Below, piece by piece: positions 37,916-51,800 of a stretch of DNA of 64,000 nucleotides. The first letter of the stretch is position 1. The number at the start of each line of letters is the position of its first letter. Source of the DNA: Styela clava (taxonomy: Eukaryota > Chordata > Ascidiacea > Stolidobranchia > Styelidae); contig NC_135261.1 of NCBI RefSeq assembly GCF_964204865.1, positions 12,090,001-12,154,000 on the forward strand. Reading direction: 5' to 3'. Below the pieces are notes generated by a model, which saw nothing but the letters and a program-made list of their open reading frames with translations, made no database searches and had not been told where the DNA came from. Both the position numbers and the translations under genes were made by a program.

Positions 37916-40900
37916 CATCGCTTGGGTACTACTGCTTTCCACGTTAATTCTTGTTAGTGTTGGTGAGTGAAACACATATTAAGATTTTTTCATATTTAAG
38001 CGGAATGATATTTCTCTGAAATGCATCTGCCATAATTGCAGTCACAAAAAGGCTAATGAAGCCTTGGAAGTTATATTCTTCACATTTTATCAGCGGGGAA
38101 AACGGTTAAACAAGCATAATAACTGAAGCATGATGTCCAAATCCGTCTTTTATAAATATTAAATATCTTACACGGCAATGCTCATAAACATTGTGCAATG
38201 AAATAACAAAATCATTAGATTTGCGTAAATTTTTATTGATACTGTACCGACGTTGTAAGCAGTTCTGATTAGTTTGTTTTGGTTGATCGAACGGTGGGAA
38301 AATGCTGGAGCTCTTCCTCGCATATTTAGTCGTTGTGTATGATATAATGTGAGCTGTGTTATATATATATATATATAATATCTGATTATGCAACAGAATG
38401 CGAGAAAAGAGAATGTTCAGATAAACTGGGCTATTGTGCACAGATCAAAGAATATTGCAATTCGACAGAATATGTTGTGTTTTTGAAAGAAAATTGTTTC
38501 AAAACATGTTTTAATTGCACAGGTAAGAAAATTCGTGCCTTCTTCAATTTTTTTCTTTTCTTGTTTTCTCCCATACCTTGTTCACTTTTCTTAGTCTTTT
38601 ACACCTTTCTACTGCTTTTCATTATTTCGTGAACAATTTTAGGACTCGATTGTGGCGATTGTGAAGATGGTTGCACCGAAAGTGATAACGGTGAAATTAC
38701 TTGCACTTGTTATCCAGGTTTCAAACTTTCTCCAGACGGAAAATCATGCCAAGGTGATATTTCGATGGTACCCTGTGATTATTGGTTATTAGCAATCAGC
38801 AGCCTACTACCCCTCTATTCATTTCATATTGTGGGTTTCAAATTTATTTACTTTTTTTTAGAAAACCCATACAATTTTGTGTCTTCAATTTCTGTGAATT
38901 GCTGTATTGTCTTTCCATCCTGTTCCACTAAAGAAGAGCAGTCAGAAACGCTGTTCTAATGTTTAGTCATTCTGCATATATTCTATTTTATTTCATGAAG
39001 TTTAAACATTTTCTTTTAGATATAAATGAATGTTCGTTGTCACCATGTTCCTCGAATATGAAGTGGTGCAAAAACTTTGTGGGAGGATTCAGCTGTCATC
39101 GTTTATCATGTTCTGAGATTTCAATTAATTACTCTTCAAAAATGCACAATCCTAACGAATGCTGCCATATTACACACGGTGACACTTCGATTTGCGTCTA
39201 CTATTTATGATAACTATTTTTTTTTAATCGGAGAACCAAAAAGTAAACCTTGAAATCAGTCTAGAAATAATTATATCAAGGCGTGTGAATTTTTATAAAA
39301 TCTCTAATTAATCATTTTAAACACTGCGTATGATGGTGTCAAAATTCTGTGAAAAATCTGAACTTTATTTTTGATGTATGATTTAATACACGTGAGCAAA
39401 TATCCACAAATAAATGACTAATTATCCCTATATCTGTGGTAATTTTCTAGGCAAATGCGGACAGGATGGTTGGACGCGATACCCCTCGTTACCACGAAGA
39501 CCGATAAACAAATGGCCGTGGACGGTACGAATTTCATATTACAGCTCAGCCAAATTCTTCAATAAGATATCAATAACTCAATTATACAGTATATATATTA
39601 TATTATATATTGGCATTTTACTATCTTACATCGCGTTTAATCAAATCATTATTTTTACAGGCTGCACTTTACACCGGGAGAAAGTTAAAATGTACAGGGG
39701 TTATTATTGATAAAAATTCGGTTGTGATTCCTACGAGTTGCGTTCGGTATGTTCTGTAATTAAGTAAATCAATATAAGTATTTTTTCCAATTATTGATAC
39801 ATGTTTGATCAACAATCGTTACAAACACTATTTATTTATAGAAGTCCAATCGGCACAGGCTAATCTTATTCTGAGGGTGATATGCCTCTCGATATTATCA
39901 TTTAAAAAAAATTCTGAATTGATTAATGCTACAAGGGTAATTCAATCCGCCTTATAAAACGAAATAATTTGAAAAATAAAAATATCTTCTTATTATGAAT
40001 TGGAATTGAGCGGCGGTGTGGCTCAACGGGCTAAGCGTTAGGAATACGCTCGCCACCGCACCTCTAGTCACTCTGCGTGGGTTCGCAGGTTCGAATACAT
40101 GCATGGATAGTTATGTGCGAGAGGATTGCTGGACTCCTCGCCGTCGTTGTGTGGTTCACGTAACCGCTGGTCGGTTACGGCTTCCTCCACCACCAAGTCC
40201 ATGCTTCCGAAAACAAACAATATAACTTATCCCATACCCGACTTGGAATGGTAACCGGACGAGAAGCCGTGGTTCGCCATATGGATAAGCCTTCTTATCG
40301 GCTTTCCTCTCCCCCTGGATAAATATGTAAATCCTATCCTATCCTATATCGGCTTTCTTCTCCCCCGGGATAAATATGTAAATCCTATCCTATCCTATAG
40401 CATAGAAATTTATTCCAATAAATGGAAATATATGTGTAGGCCTATGTGAAAGTACATTTTAAACAAATATTATGTTTCATATATTGCTACGATACATATC
40501 GACTACATTGCAGAAAAGTGGTGATCAAATCGAATCTGAAACAATTACAAGTGAAAGTTGGATTGACGGGATTCACGTCTACGCCATATTCTGTTCGACG
40601 AAATGTAATAAAAGTACGTGATGTGCAAGTTGTAATCAGATAATATGCTTCAACATGGTGCACTGTAGTATTTCATTATAAAGATTCCAGTTTAGGCATT
40701 CGGAAAACTATAATAGTTTTATTTTTAGTGTTTTTTTAAATCACTAGGTAATAACTAAACCTCCTCTATAAACGATGAATCTTACGTACCCTTCTAACAG
40801 CACCAAAAAGCCTGAAACGAGGATTACCATATTTCTCCGCGTATAATACGCACTTTCATTGTCAAACTTAGTATCACAAACATGGGGGTGCGTGTTATAT

Positions 40901-42604
40901 ATTGGTTTTGCAAATATCGAAAAATATTAATTCTCATTTTATGTTTCAACTGGCTATTAATTGTCACATTTATTACTTGTACTTGTTTACATCTTAGATG
41001 GTTTGGAGAATGTATAAATCTATTGCTTCTTCAGTGACAAATACTGTATAATACAGTATTATATACTGTCCTACAATGTATGATGCACAAAATAATTTAT
41101 CTTTACTATTGACAGTACAAGTAGGGTATTTGGACCAAATGTGGACAAGGAACTATCGGCAACTTGAATCAAACTGAAATTTCTTCTATCATTTTGAAAA
41201 CTAGACTCAAACTATTTGTCTTATAGTTACACACAATTTCTGGACATAAAAGTGCCCCGGATAAGGTTACTTTACTTCAACTCAACGAAAGCTTACCATT
41301 TTCAATGGACTTGATACATCCAGTTTGCACGTCTGGAGAAGAAAATCCTTCTATTGGCGAGACATGCGTGGCTCTGGGATTTGTAAAACGGGATTCGTTT
41401 GATGGTTTGTGTTTTGACACCTTACATATTTATTTTGATTTATATTGATTTCAATTTTCCTATAATTTTTATTATATATATTTAATATATTATGCCCATG
41501 TCTTAATATTCAGGTACATATATGAAACGTATCCGAAACACACCTACAGTTCTAATGAGTACTCATAGGGACAACGCTCACGAATCCAATTTGCTATTTT
41601 ACTATAAAATATTGATGTAATGAATATTTTCTTTGACCTTAACATTAATTTGTATTAAGGTTTATACGATTCTTTAACCGAAATACCACTGACAGTCACA
41701 AACAATTCAGAGTGCAGAACACTTGCAGATGACCACGATTATGGAATCGATGAAGACCAAGTAAAAATATGTGCTGGAAACCAGAAGTTGGATAACAAAG
41801 ATTGCTTAGGTTTGTGATGATATATTTAATGTATTTTCACTTTATGTACTTTTATATTAGATTTGACACAATCATCAGTGTACTGGCCTACCCCGCGTTT
41901 AGGTATTAACGGTATTCATGATAATAAAAGCAAAAAAAGTTTTAACAAAAGACTTAAATTTGACATGTAACAAATCCTATATAGCCTACTCGCCAATAAA
42001 GAAATGATGTGGCTCATCTAACTGGGCCGGCCTTCTAAATAATACAATGTATGGTCAATTAGCTATCAAATTACGCTGTCTTCCAGTCGAGCCGACCTTG
42101 CAAATCAAATTCATAATCATACGGATCGATAGAACCTCACATCTATAACAAGCAATGGTTGTTGTGGTAAAATCATAACATCCTTTATAAAACGTTTAAT
42201 TAATTATATTTCTACGAATAGACCCTTTGAAGGGAAATTTCGCGTTTACCTGTTTTTAAATCTGATTGTATTTTCGGCCTTCTGTTTAAAATCTAATATC
42301 AGTCGCATTAATAATTATCAATCCTTCCCTAGAAAAAATCATTGTACTTATATTTATGAGTAAAATATTAAAAAAAGCTATGTGAAGCAGATAAGTGAGG
42401 ATTTTTTATTCTTGATACAAAGGAAGTAGCGGGGGATTGTTGGTGTGCCAAAGCAAATGTAGCTGTGACTGGTATCTTGCTGGTGTGAAATATGAAGGAA
42501 AAGGCTGCGCTGGACCGCGACAAGGATACACCTCGTTTTTGAACTTGAAAACGTTCCAAACAGCAATTAATAATCTTAAGGATGACAAGAATTCTTCAGC
42601 TTAA
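37916..42604 (+). CDS. ShKT-EGF-EGF serine protease homolog (S1 fold, catalytically degenerate)
   Basis: Exons: 37916-37962, 38397-38522, 38643-38753, 39020-39178, 39451-39524, 39661-39746, 40514-40613, 41227-41404, 41660-41809, 42423-42604; phases continuous, about 403 residues plus an unlocated start exon. A hydrophobic leader (IAWVLLLSTLILVS) is followed by a ShKT-like six-Cys domain (CEKRECSDK ... CFKTCFNC), an EGF domain (CYPGFKLSPDGKSC), a calcium-binding EGF opening with DINEC, a short Cys-rich linker, and an S1-like domain. The activation site is not IVGG (PRRPINKWPWT). TAAHC is replaced by IPTSC (His lost), the NDITLL position reads DKVTLL (Asp shifted or lost), and GDSGGPL reads GSSGGLL (Ser kept). 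So it is a secreted pseudoprotease, perhaps a binding or scaffold protein. AATAAA at 42749-42754. Intron 6 carries a SINE. Confidence 0.85.
40010..40398 (+). mobile_element. tRNA-derived SINE with TCCTA tail
   Basis: The head carries RNA polymerase III boxes: A box TGGCTCAACGG (40019-40029) and B box GGTTCGAATAC (40088-40098). The unrelated body ends in two copies of a roughly 57-bp unit (gataaatatgtaaatcctat), each closing with tcctatcctatccta. It does not fold as a full tRNA with a matched acceptor stem, so it is a SINE and not a tRNA gene. The same head recurs at the window end (63951). Confidence 0.88.
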
Positions 42605-44190
42605 CATTAGGTCAATATTTCATCGATTTCTCAGAAAGAACATTTCAGAAAGATCAATTCATTTAAACTTGTTGGATGAAACAAGATCACAGCCGATATA
42701 TCAATATTTTCAAGTCGGCAACTTTATTTTATTCGAACCGTTTGTGTTAATAAAAACAAGATATTGCTATAAAACTGATTATCATTTATTTCTAATATAA
42801 CAAAAGACCAATTGTGATCCTTTTTATTTTATAAATCTAGTATATGATAGGATATAGTTTCGTGTAACAGGGAAGTAACCAGGTTTACGAACTCAATATC
42901 AAAACCGTACTTAAAATATCTCAACTGACTCACATTTGTGACAGTTGTCTTATCGAAGTAAGAACGACAAAATCATAGATTCAAGACATGAAGCATAATT
43001 TAAAATTATGAACTTTTGTATTTTTTCATTCGCATAGCATAAAAATTGCAGTGTACGAAAATTACCGATGCAAATCATTCAAAATGTTTCAAAAAGATTA
43101 GGAACGGTTCGCGTGGTTTATTTTCTTCGCGCGATCGTGGTGAGATTACTGAATTTGGTATACGAGAACTTTGACTTCAGCTCAATTTTTGCCACACCCA
43201 AGATATTTCCAGTGTTTCTAATTACTTCAAATCTTTTGCGGTTGTTATATGGTGCAGTTCCAAGTGTACACTCCAGGGCAAAACAGTTTCCAAGGTGGAC
43301 CACTCAGAAAATAGCTGATGACTTTGCCCTTCAAGTAGACGCGCGAAACACAAGTTCGTTGATAGGGCGTATGTGCTCTTTTTTCTGACCCGACTGTGAT
43401 AAAGATACTAATTGGATTGACTTCAGACTATGATTTTGAATCGAAATGATTTTTCAATCGTAATGAAATTTTATATTTTTGTGGTTACTTCTTCACATAG
43501 AATTGCGAAATGAAAAACAGACTATTTTCGACATTACCTCTTCGGATTTATAACAATACACTAAATATATAATTAAAATAAATGGGTAAAATGTGGGAAT
43601 ATTCACAATATCCGACCATTTATAATCAGTAAATAGTGGAAAGATCACATCAACATTACCCGAGATTTTTGATCTCATTACTTCTCAAAAGATGATTATA
43701 ATAAAATACGAATATATAGCATCCGATTATGGTCTTACTGTTAAAATTTGGTGAGAATCCTGCTCATAAATCACGTAGTGGCGAGGAAAACGATATTAAT
43801 CAGCAGACGGCGACAATTTTGGAGTTACATTCGAGGACCATTGTTGTAGTCTGCTGCAAAGACTTCTTGGCGAAATGAAATCGCATGATGTAGAATTTGG
43901 CGACGTAAAGCAATTTTGATCAATTTATGAGTTACACTAGCACGCAAACAATCTAAAGCGTGAAATTATTTGAACTTGACAAAGTTTCATTGTCACTACT
44001 TCCGTGTTTTATACATTGCCATGAAAAATAACCATATTTAGATTTGACATTCCTTGTAAAACGTGATAAGCTACGTTGTAGCCACTTTGTCCATCCGACA
44101 AAACAAATCAATTCATGCTAATATTTAGAGGTAGAGAAGTGTGACGTTAATAAAACATGTTAATTAAGAAAGATTTTAATCACTACATCA
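42605..44190. other. Intergenic, no gene recognised
   Basis: A 106-codon plus-strand frame (43068-43388) and antisense frames are present. None shows a known domain, signal peptide or convincing splice pattern, so I leave them uncalled. Confidence 0.4.
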
Positions 44191-44194
44191 CCCA

Positions 44195-44700
44195 TCGGTA
44201 CCGGTGGCGCATAGAAGGGTGCTGGTATGGTAAACACGAGGCCAGGTGCAAGGTTGGGTTCAAATCCCACTGAGTTGAGATGTAACTAGAGAGTGAGCGT
44301 TCGTGCACCGAGGTTAAGAATAGGTCAAGAAAAAGACACGAACAGAACCAAAGTTAGAAAATGGGCAATCCGGGTTTAATCTACCGGAGGATGATTGATA
44401 GAGGACAAGAAAGAAACCAACGTAAATGGGGTCAGGTCAGAAAATGGAGCGGTCGAGAGAAGAAAATTGGAGCAAATTTAGGAAAATGACGACTGATCGA
44501 GAGTGGTACAGACAGACTGGCCCTAGAGTGGCGCAAACGGGCCACGAAAGTAAGTTACAGACCGAGAAAGAGACATCCAAGGTTAGGAGAGGGCGATCTG
44601 ACCCCGAAGTTAGTCTTGGGTAGATGATAAGAGTTGTTGGACAACTGAGATCGGTAATTTTGGTTGAGGGAAAATGGCACAGAGACCGAGATTAGAGCCC
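44195..44700 (+). mobile_element. Second SINE family candidate with purine-rich body
   Basis: An A-box-like TGGCGCATAGAAGG (44206-44219) and a good B box GGTTCAAATCC (44258-44268) are 38 bp apart, as in a tRNA-derived head. The following 430 bp are strikingly purine-rich and GC-richer than all surroundings. The 65-codon frame in it (44426-44623) is likely accidental. No second copy is in the window to prove mobility, and no terminal tail is obvious. Confidence 0.5.
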
Positions 44701-44854
44701 CGAGCCATGACTCGCGGGTCAAAAATGGCTCAGTAATGCAAACATTTCAGTCATTAGATTTGATGATACAAGACAGCAATGCTCAGATATAGGGACACGA
44801 AGCCCAAAACGAGGAAAGAAGGGTATGCAAACTTTCACAGTACACTACCGGTAC

Positions 44855-45020
44855 CGCAGTGTTCTCGACTTCGCCTGGACACTGGATCGCGAACTTGGAA
44901 CTGAAACTAGGTGCGCAATTTTAATTTTGATGACGTCATCACACAGAAAAAACGAATGCCTGAAACCACACGGAAGTTTTTGAAATAAATAAAACGTCAT
45001 ACATAACAACATAATAACAA
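44855..45020. repeat. Dispersed repeat copy (related to 33600 and 59110 blocks)
   Basis: Shares taccggtaccgcag, a gacttcg string, and a cagaaa...cacacggaagtttttgaaat stretch with blocks near 33600-33880 and 59160-59210. Class not determined. Confidence 0.45.
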
Positions 45021-45338
45021 AACGATTTCGTGTCTGAAAACAGGCACTTCTCAATTTATCAATGATAGGGCCAATGCCACTACCTCCAATAATATTGATA
45101 ATACATTTATGATATAAGAATATAATTGATCTTTTTATCGCCTGCAACTTGTCATGTTACAGAGGTTTTCTTTCAGAAATGCATTAAAAGTTGGCGCAGA
45201 ATATTTTGGTGATATACGAAAACTAGTTAATACAAATTTGTGTCACCCATGTTCTATGTATGCTAATTGCTTTTTTTCATATGTTTGCTTTTTGCAAATC
45301 AAAAACGAAACGAAACTCTACTACTTTTAAACGTTCAG

Positions 45339-45466
45339 TTGATGAGATATCTTGGACTTGACAATCTTCACGTGATTCTGGGAACAGCTAATTACTGGGA
45401 AATAAAATTGACAATATTCCATCCAAAATATCATCATCTAGGTGTGAGCAACGATTTATTCTGAAA
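45339..45466 (+). pseudogene. Orphan third exon of an AANAT-like acetyltransferase
   Basis: This 128-bp exon has the same length, phase and splice sites as exon 3 of the three downstream acetyltransferase copies and encodes the acetyl-CoA-binding motif region (LTIFHPKYHHLGV). The RR of the usual YRRSGV loop is HH, and the penultimate full codon, CGA in the intact copies, is TGA here (45462-45464). No matching exons 1, 2 or 4 were found within 3 kb, so I read it as a relic of an extra array unit. Confidence 0.75.
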
Positions 45467-45970
45467 GTATGTAACGATAGCATTATGAATGAAACATTTT
45501 TATAACATCACATTAACAAATAATCACATACTTAATCGGATATTGAAATTGACCAAATTTTTAGGGCCTATGTTATGTTATGACAGCCTTCATCCGTTTA
45601 CTATCGAACGTCACACTTGTCGCCATCAACTTGGATATGAGATAAGTCCCATTTACTCTAAATTTGTGTTTACCAATTGTAATGGAGCAGATCTCTTAGC
45701 AAAAAAAACTTTATATCGTTGAATTATATAGACCCCTGCTATTCAAACATAAGCAAACGTTACATCGATTACACTGAAAGACCCCCAAATACTGCCTCGA
45801 ACCAGTTGTGTGTTTTGCAACAGGGAGAATACAGTAATTTATTTGCGCAAAATACAATATACACATAAAGTATTTGAGTCTAGGCAAGCCCGATGAAGCA
45901 TATTATCACGTAACAAATGCAATTTTTTCCTCTGCCAAGGTTTAAAAATGAAGTGCCGAATACTGCGTGT

Positions 45971-47060
45971 CCCGACCTAGATTGCCATATTGGCCCTCTC
46001 AACGCCAAATTTCACAATTTTGGCTTTTTTGAAACGCGTTTGGCGTCAGAATTTCCATTTTTTTGTTCATTCTACTGTCTATTATTAAAATAATTTAAAA
46101 TACAATACAGAAATTTATTGTGCAACAATAGAAAGCTCAGCTACTCAACATTTGAATTTTCCCTTAAACACAATCATTCAAAAAGAAGCCAACAATGACA
46201 TACATGTGCTATCGATTAGGTTGAATTTTTGCAGCCGCTCGGACAGATGTTCAAGCAGGCTTTGTTTTCATAGTTTTGCGTTACTGTGTCATTTGTCAGT
46301 TTTTATTTATGTTTTCAAAAAATAGCTGTACGCGTTAATTCAGTAATTGTTATTTTGCCTTCCGAGGAGCTTTAGTTTGTTTGCGGTAATCAAAATTCTC
46401 GTAAACGACGTGATTATCTAGGCTAGAATCATATATCAGTAGACTATCTGTGCAAGCGGCACGCGGTTAAATAATTCTAGTAAAAATGATGCCTTCAAAC
46501 ATGTGAACCAGTTTATATTCGCCAACACTTCGAAACAATCATAAAAAAATTTCAATAGTTAAAATATCGGGAAATTTTCTGAGGTATATATATCGCAAGT
46601 TCAAATTGAAACATGTACATTTATCCGTCCTAAAGCGGTTCACATGGTGTATAGTATATATCTGAATTAATAATGCTGTCCGCTTAATATTTCCTTTTTT
46701 AGCTTTTTGATGCTTTTAAATTTTTTATGTAGATGTCAGCTTGACTGCATTAAGTCGGATATATATTTCAATTCTGCCATTCAATAATTCTCCTTAGTTG
46801 TAACCCTTGATTGTGCTGAAGTGGAAATTGTCATGATAGCAACCAAAACTACAAATTTTAGTAAAATTTAGCATTTGATGTGGCTCACTAAATCACTTGT
46901 TGGCTCTAAATCAGCATATTGCGAACTGTGCAAATCCACTATTGTGCTAGGTGTTCCAATTCTGTCAAATCCTGGGGTTTTTGTACTTCTTAAAATTGCT
47001 GGCTTTTTCTGGCTTGATTCGGCTTTTTTTCATCACCGGGATCTGGCAACCCAGGTCTAG
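45971..47060. mobile_element. Possible 1.1-kb TIR element (GACCTRGRTTGCCA ends)
   Basis: The left end CCCGACCTAGATTGCCA and the reverse complement of the right end CTAGACCTGGGTTGCCA match at most positions over about 17 bp, with weaker similarity further in. The flanking 8-mers do not match, so no target duplication supports it. The interior has no coding signal. Confidence 0.45.
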
Positions 47061-48767
47061 AATGACAAACGATCCTACAACAACTAATTTTAGGCAAGCG
47101 GAGAATCGCGTTTGGGTGGAAATAGTAAATTAGATACTGAAGTTTGAGCAGTCATGTAACATTCAAGTTTGAGAATATTTATTTTTCGCTGTTTGGATAA
47201 TACTTGGCCAGGTTTCTTGGAGAACACTTATTTCAACACTTACGACTAAAAATTAGGCACGTTCTTTATCTGAATTGTATGATTTAAATGAATCTTAAAT
47301 AAATAATGAAACTGTTGCTGTTAGTGTTCCAAATAATTGCATTTATTATTTTTTCAACTTTTTTCTGAAATTATCTGTCAAAAATGAACCACAATAGTTA
47401 TATATATATAAGAAATGAAAGTGTAACTACATATATTATTTAATAAAAATATCTGCCATAAGATATGCTTGATATCAAGTTCAAGTTTTGGAGAATGATG
47501 ATGACCACATAATTGACTATACTATAATTTTGAATTAATAATTAACAAACTATAATTTTATTGAAAAAAAAACACCGGTTAAAAAAGTCGTATATTTAAT
47601 TAACTATAGTAACAAAACGATCCTTTCAAATAAACCACGGATTACAGGAACCAGAACCTCAAAATTTTTTTTCAATAAAAATGATTACTTTGTACATTGC
47701 TATGCGTATTTCCATTTAGAACTACACTAAATTTAAACGAAAATGATTGCGCTTTTTGAATGTTTGCTACATGCAACGTCTTTGTGAACTTTCTCTGCAC
47801 TTGAACTGATTGATCTTCGATATTCAAGTTGATATTTTGGAGGATAATTCAGACGACATCACAATGTAGTCAGTCATGCGGTTAGTAGAGCCCAAAGCGT
47901 ATGCATGATAGAAAAAATAATAACAATGAATACTTCGCTATACAGGTTGTAGGATTAAATGCTGGTGGAGCACAAGTTTAGCATTCTAAAGTTGGATTAG
48001 CATGTACAATAGACGATAGTATTATATTTTAAAAACGAATTGTTGACTAGAATTTTATTCACCAACATATTTTCATTTTTGTGTAAGTTAGCTCTGGCAT
48101 ACTATTTCGGGTTGGCCCCCAACATGAATATCTCATCTTTTCAGGTAAGGATCAATATTAAAAATACATATAGAAACAAGCTTATGATTGAAGTTGATAT
48201 TAGATGCTTTCGTTCCCTTTTGCCTAGGTTTATTCGTTTGATATCGGAGAAACTGTGTCACCCTTCCCGTTGTTTTTGTGTTTATCGATACCTTCTTGTT
48301 GGTATTAAATTTGATAAATTGTGCGCATAAATTTATGTTTTTATTGAAAGGGGTAATTGATCTTAGGTAATTCAATTTAGGGGTAACAATATTATAAAAA
48401 GGAAACGGCCGTACTAGCTAGTAGGCGGTAGCTAGTGAATGTAGTTTTATCTACCAGAGTTCACATTATTACTTGTAGAGATGTAGACGTAATGCAAAAT
48501 TCAGATGAGATGAAGATGATTCTAAATACTTTCAACAAGCCCATTTAAAACAAGTGGAGGTGATGTGGCTGATGAATAATGCTTTTATTGCTTGTTCTGG
48601 TTCATTTTTTTTATATTCAATGGCTTTAAGGAAAAATGTGAAATACAAGTTACAGGCGGTTGTGTGCCGAAAAATATATAAAAAATAATCAATATCGAGT
48701 ATATTTCTTTAGTCAAGTAAATTTGATGTTTTATTTAATGAATAAATAATAGTTTTATTGTTTATTC

Positions 48768-48809
<42 letters not shown>

Positions 48810-48835
48810 CTTCAACCAAATGTATCGAAAGCTTT
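47061..48835. other. Intergenic, no gene recognised
   Basis: AT-rich. The 96-codon frame at 48040-48330 has no family resemblance. A (TA)n microsatellite of about 33 bp lies at 48774-48807, immediately before the decayed first exon of the next acetyltransferase copy. Confidence 0.4.
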
Positions 48836-48843
48836 AAAAAACA

Positions 48844-51800
48844 AATTTAAAATTCTTACTTTAAATGATGTTGAATCAGTTGGTAAACTTTTACAAGAGC
48901 ACTACACACCCAAGTTCCCTCTGCCAAAGAATCAAAAACGAAGATCTACGGAAAACATATTATTCACGTGTTGGGTTATATAATACGCATTTCCATGGTT
49001 TATTGTTTAATCAAACAAAATATATTGTGCTGTATGAATCAACTTAATGAATGAATGAACTTTCTGTAAATTTTCAAAATGAATAATAATAATTGTACGT
49101 ATCGTGTGCTCTCCATCATCATGAAATATCTTATTATTGAAAATATATTATATTGGACTGCTACAGAGTTTCCAGCGTTTTATATTTAGAGAAAGTTTGA
49201 TGCGAATGTATAGGCTTTTTTTGTTTGTTGTTGTTTTTTTGTTAGTTTGTTGTTGAACATCTAACACCACCGAAACCTAAATTTCAGTCTTCCGCTGAAC
49301 ATCAAAAACCGTAGAAACTATAAGATCGACCAGAAAGTTTAAGGCGAAAGAAAATATTGAAATCTTTTTTTTCCAGCCATTCCTGAAACAACTGAACTCA
49401 ATTGGTGCATTCAATGAATCGGGGCAGTCGGTTGCCGTTAAAGTTGATGTCAAACATGATTTAGAAGAGAATAATATTCAAAAAGACATTGAAACAACAC
49501 GAAAAGTTTCAGGCCATTCATCGGGTGAGTATGAGTCTATAGTGATAAATAATTAGAGAAACAAATGACTACTGTGCAAAGATACCACTCCATTCTCCAT
49601 ATACATTGTCGTGGCGGAAAATCCGCCAAACATACTAGGAGTTAATTGTAGCCTATATAAACATATATTCGAGCTTTCCTATTAATTACAATAACGTTAG
49701 GTTGTGCAGTACAGTATTATAAACACAGCTGCACAAAATGCATTTATTCATTTATCTGTATGTGATAAAGTTGATTCAAATGTGCTTATGAATATGCGTT
49801 TTGCTCTGACCTAAAATGAAAAATAATCCATTTAAATGAAATTGCGGTATGTAAGGGGATATATATAGAAGCTTCAACAAGTGACAGTTGTATTTATATT
49901 TCACACAATTTTACTCAAATTAATTTTATTGGACGTTGAAATTAACTTCGGGACCAGTCAAAAGTGTTTGAAATATCAAAAAGTTAAAATCTGTACGAAA
50001 CTTGTGTCAAAACTGTGCGCCGATTTTTGCGTACCATTCAATGATTTAAAACTTACCCTAAATTCAAATATTTAATTTTGATTCAATTTATGTGACAATC
50101 CTTACTCGCAATACAGACAATAGGAATATCTTAACGAAAAGTCCAAATGCTCCTATTTCATGCTTTATTGAAGTTTAGCAACTTTGGTAGTGATAACAGT
50201 ACTCTATTTCATTTGGTACTCTCCTTGGACAAAAACGCCAGAAATAGGAGAAATGTCCCTTGTCTATTGGCAGAGTTGAGAGCTATTATTCTAATTAGTC
50301 GCGTCAAATTCATTCATGATAAAAAAAAATACAAGGATAAGATTTCTATTTGCATCACAGAAAAGAAGAAAGTCGGAAAGAGAATTAATATTATAGCGAA
50401 CCACTACCTCTCGTTCTGTTTCAACTCGCATGAGTAGTTCTGTGAAAATAGTTATTCAGATATTTGTTCCATATGTCAGTATGACTGTACGTTTGATGAA
50501 TGGAGGACCAGTCGCGATAGATCGAAATTTAAATATATCACTGGCCAGTTTGCATACTAGTAGCGTAGATATTATTACCTATCAATATGGTATAGCCAGG
50601 TACGATACTGGTATCAACCAGTCTTGAAAGCATACTTTGTATTTCTTGTACGCCCTAGAAACAAGAATCCTTTATTACTGCCATTCGTGGGAATTCATGT
50701 ACCGATGAGCAGTCGGCCAAAATCTGTTAGCCTGCTATACTACTTGAGTTTTCCATCCGATTTCGTGAGTTTACAAAATTAAAAATAATTGTGTAAATAA
50801 AACAAAAGAGCGACTGAATCCATCGTCTCATCAGGCTACGATGCCGGAAGCTGGAAAATCGTCCTCTACTGTAACATTTGTCAATGGAAAATCGTCCTCT
50901 ACTGTAACATTTGTCAATGCTATTTGCGTTATTCTTATATTTTTGAAAAACGAGTTTTCAGCTTTTTTAGATAGCTTAATCACATAGCAAAAACGGCCTC
51001 CTGTTTGGGTACCAATACATGTTGGGGTATGAAAATATCAGCATCCAAATCATATATTTGGATGGACGAAAAATCAACAATCGTTCAGGTGTTTTAGCAA
51101 TTTCCTCCCAAATATTAATCCCTTAACTACGAGATTCAAAAAGGTTCCGCAAAAGATTTATATATTTCAAATCAATTCTCAGCCTCTCCAATATCTCGTA
51201 GTCAATGAATCGCCTCTCATTCTCGAAACAGCTGAATTCTGGGAAATGAAAATGACAACAGTACACGAAAAATATCGTGATTCTGGAGTGGCAACGGAGT
51301 TATTTTGGAAGTAAGAGTAACTTGTTTGATGATATACATTTCTAAAAATAGATTATTTGTCTGAATAGAAAACGAAGTTATCTGCAATTAAATAGAAAAC
51401 GAAATGATTACCATTTGCGCAAGGTCGACACTCGAATGTAATTATTCGTGATAAATAAAGTCACCTCAATCTATTGTGCACCTGCGTTATTCAACCGTAT
51501 TCCGCCACTTCAACAGGAGTTTATAAAATCGTGTAGGCTATGCCGAATCCAAAATGCTCCAAGAATTTCGAATAGTGGTTTCCTGGATCTGAATTGAAAA
51601 CACTTCATGCTGTTTAGTTGAAATGCAGCAAGTATCGTATTTTACGGATTTTAAAACCCCCTTTAAATCCCCTTTTTCTCAAAAAACGAACGTGCGCCTT
51701 CTAAGCGGAGCCGACCGATTGGCATGCTGAACATATGCACAATATAACCAAAAATTCGTTTTGATTATATGTAAAATAATTATTATGACTATTCTAGTTT

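Noticed and set aside
40010-40100. Possible tRNA gene
   Set aside because: Has A and B boxes but no matched acceptor stem, and the unit continues into a SINE body with a TCCTA tail.
43068-43388. 106-codon open frame, plus strand
   Set aside because: No domain, no splice context, overlapped by another frame on the other strand; consistent with chance in low-stop sequence.
48774-48807. (TA)n tract as a regulatory signal
   Set aside because: Several similar TA microsatellites occur in introns and spacers (33949, 37758); no specific role can be supported.
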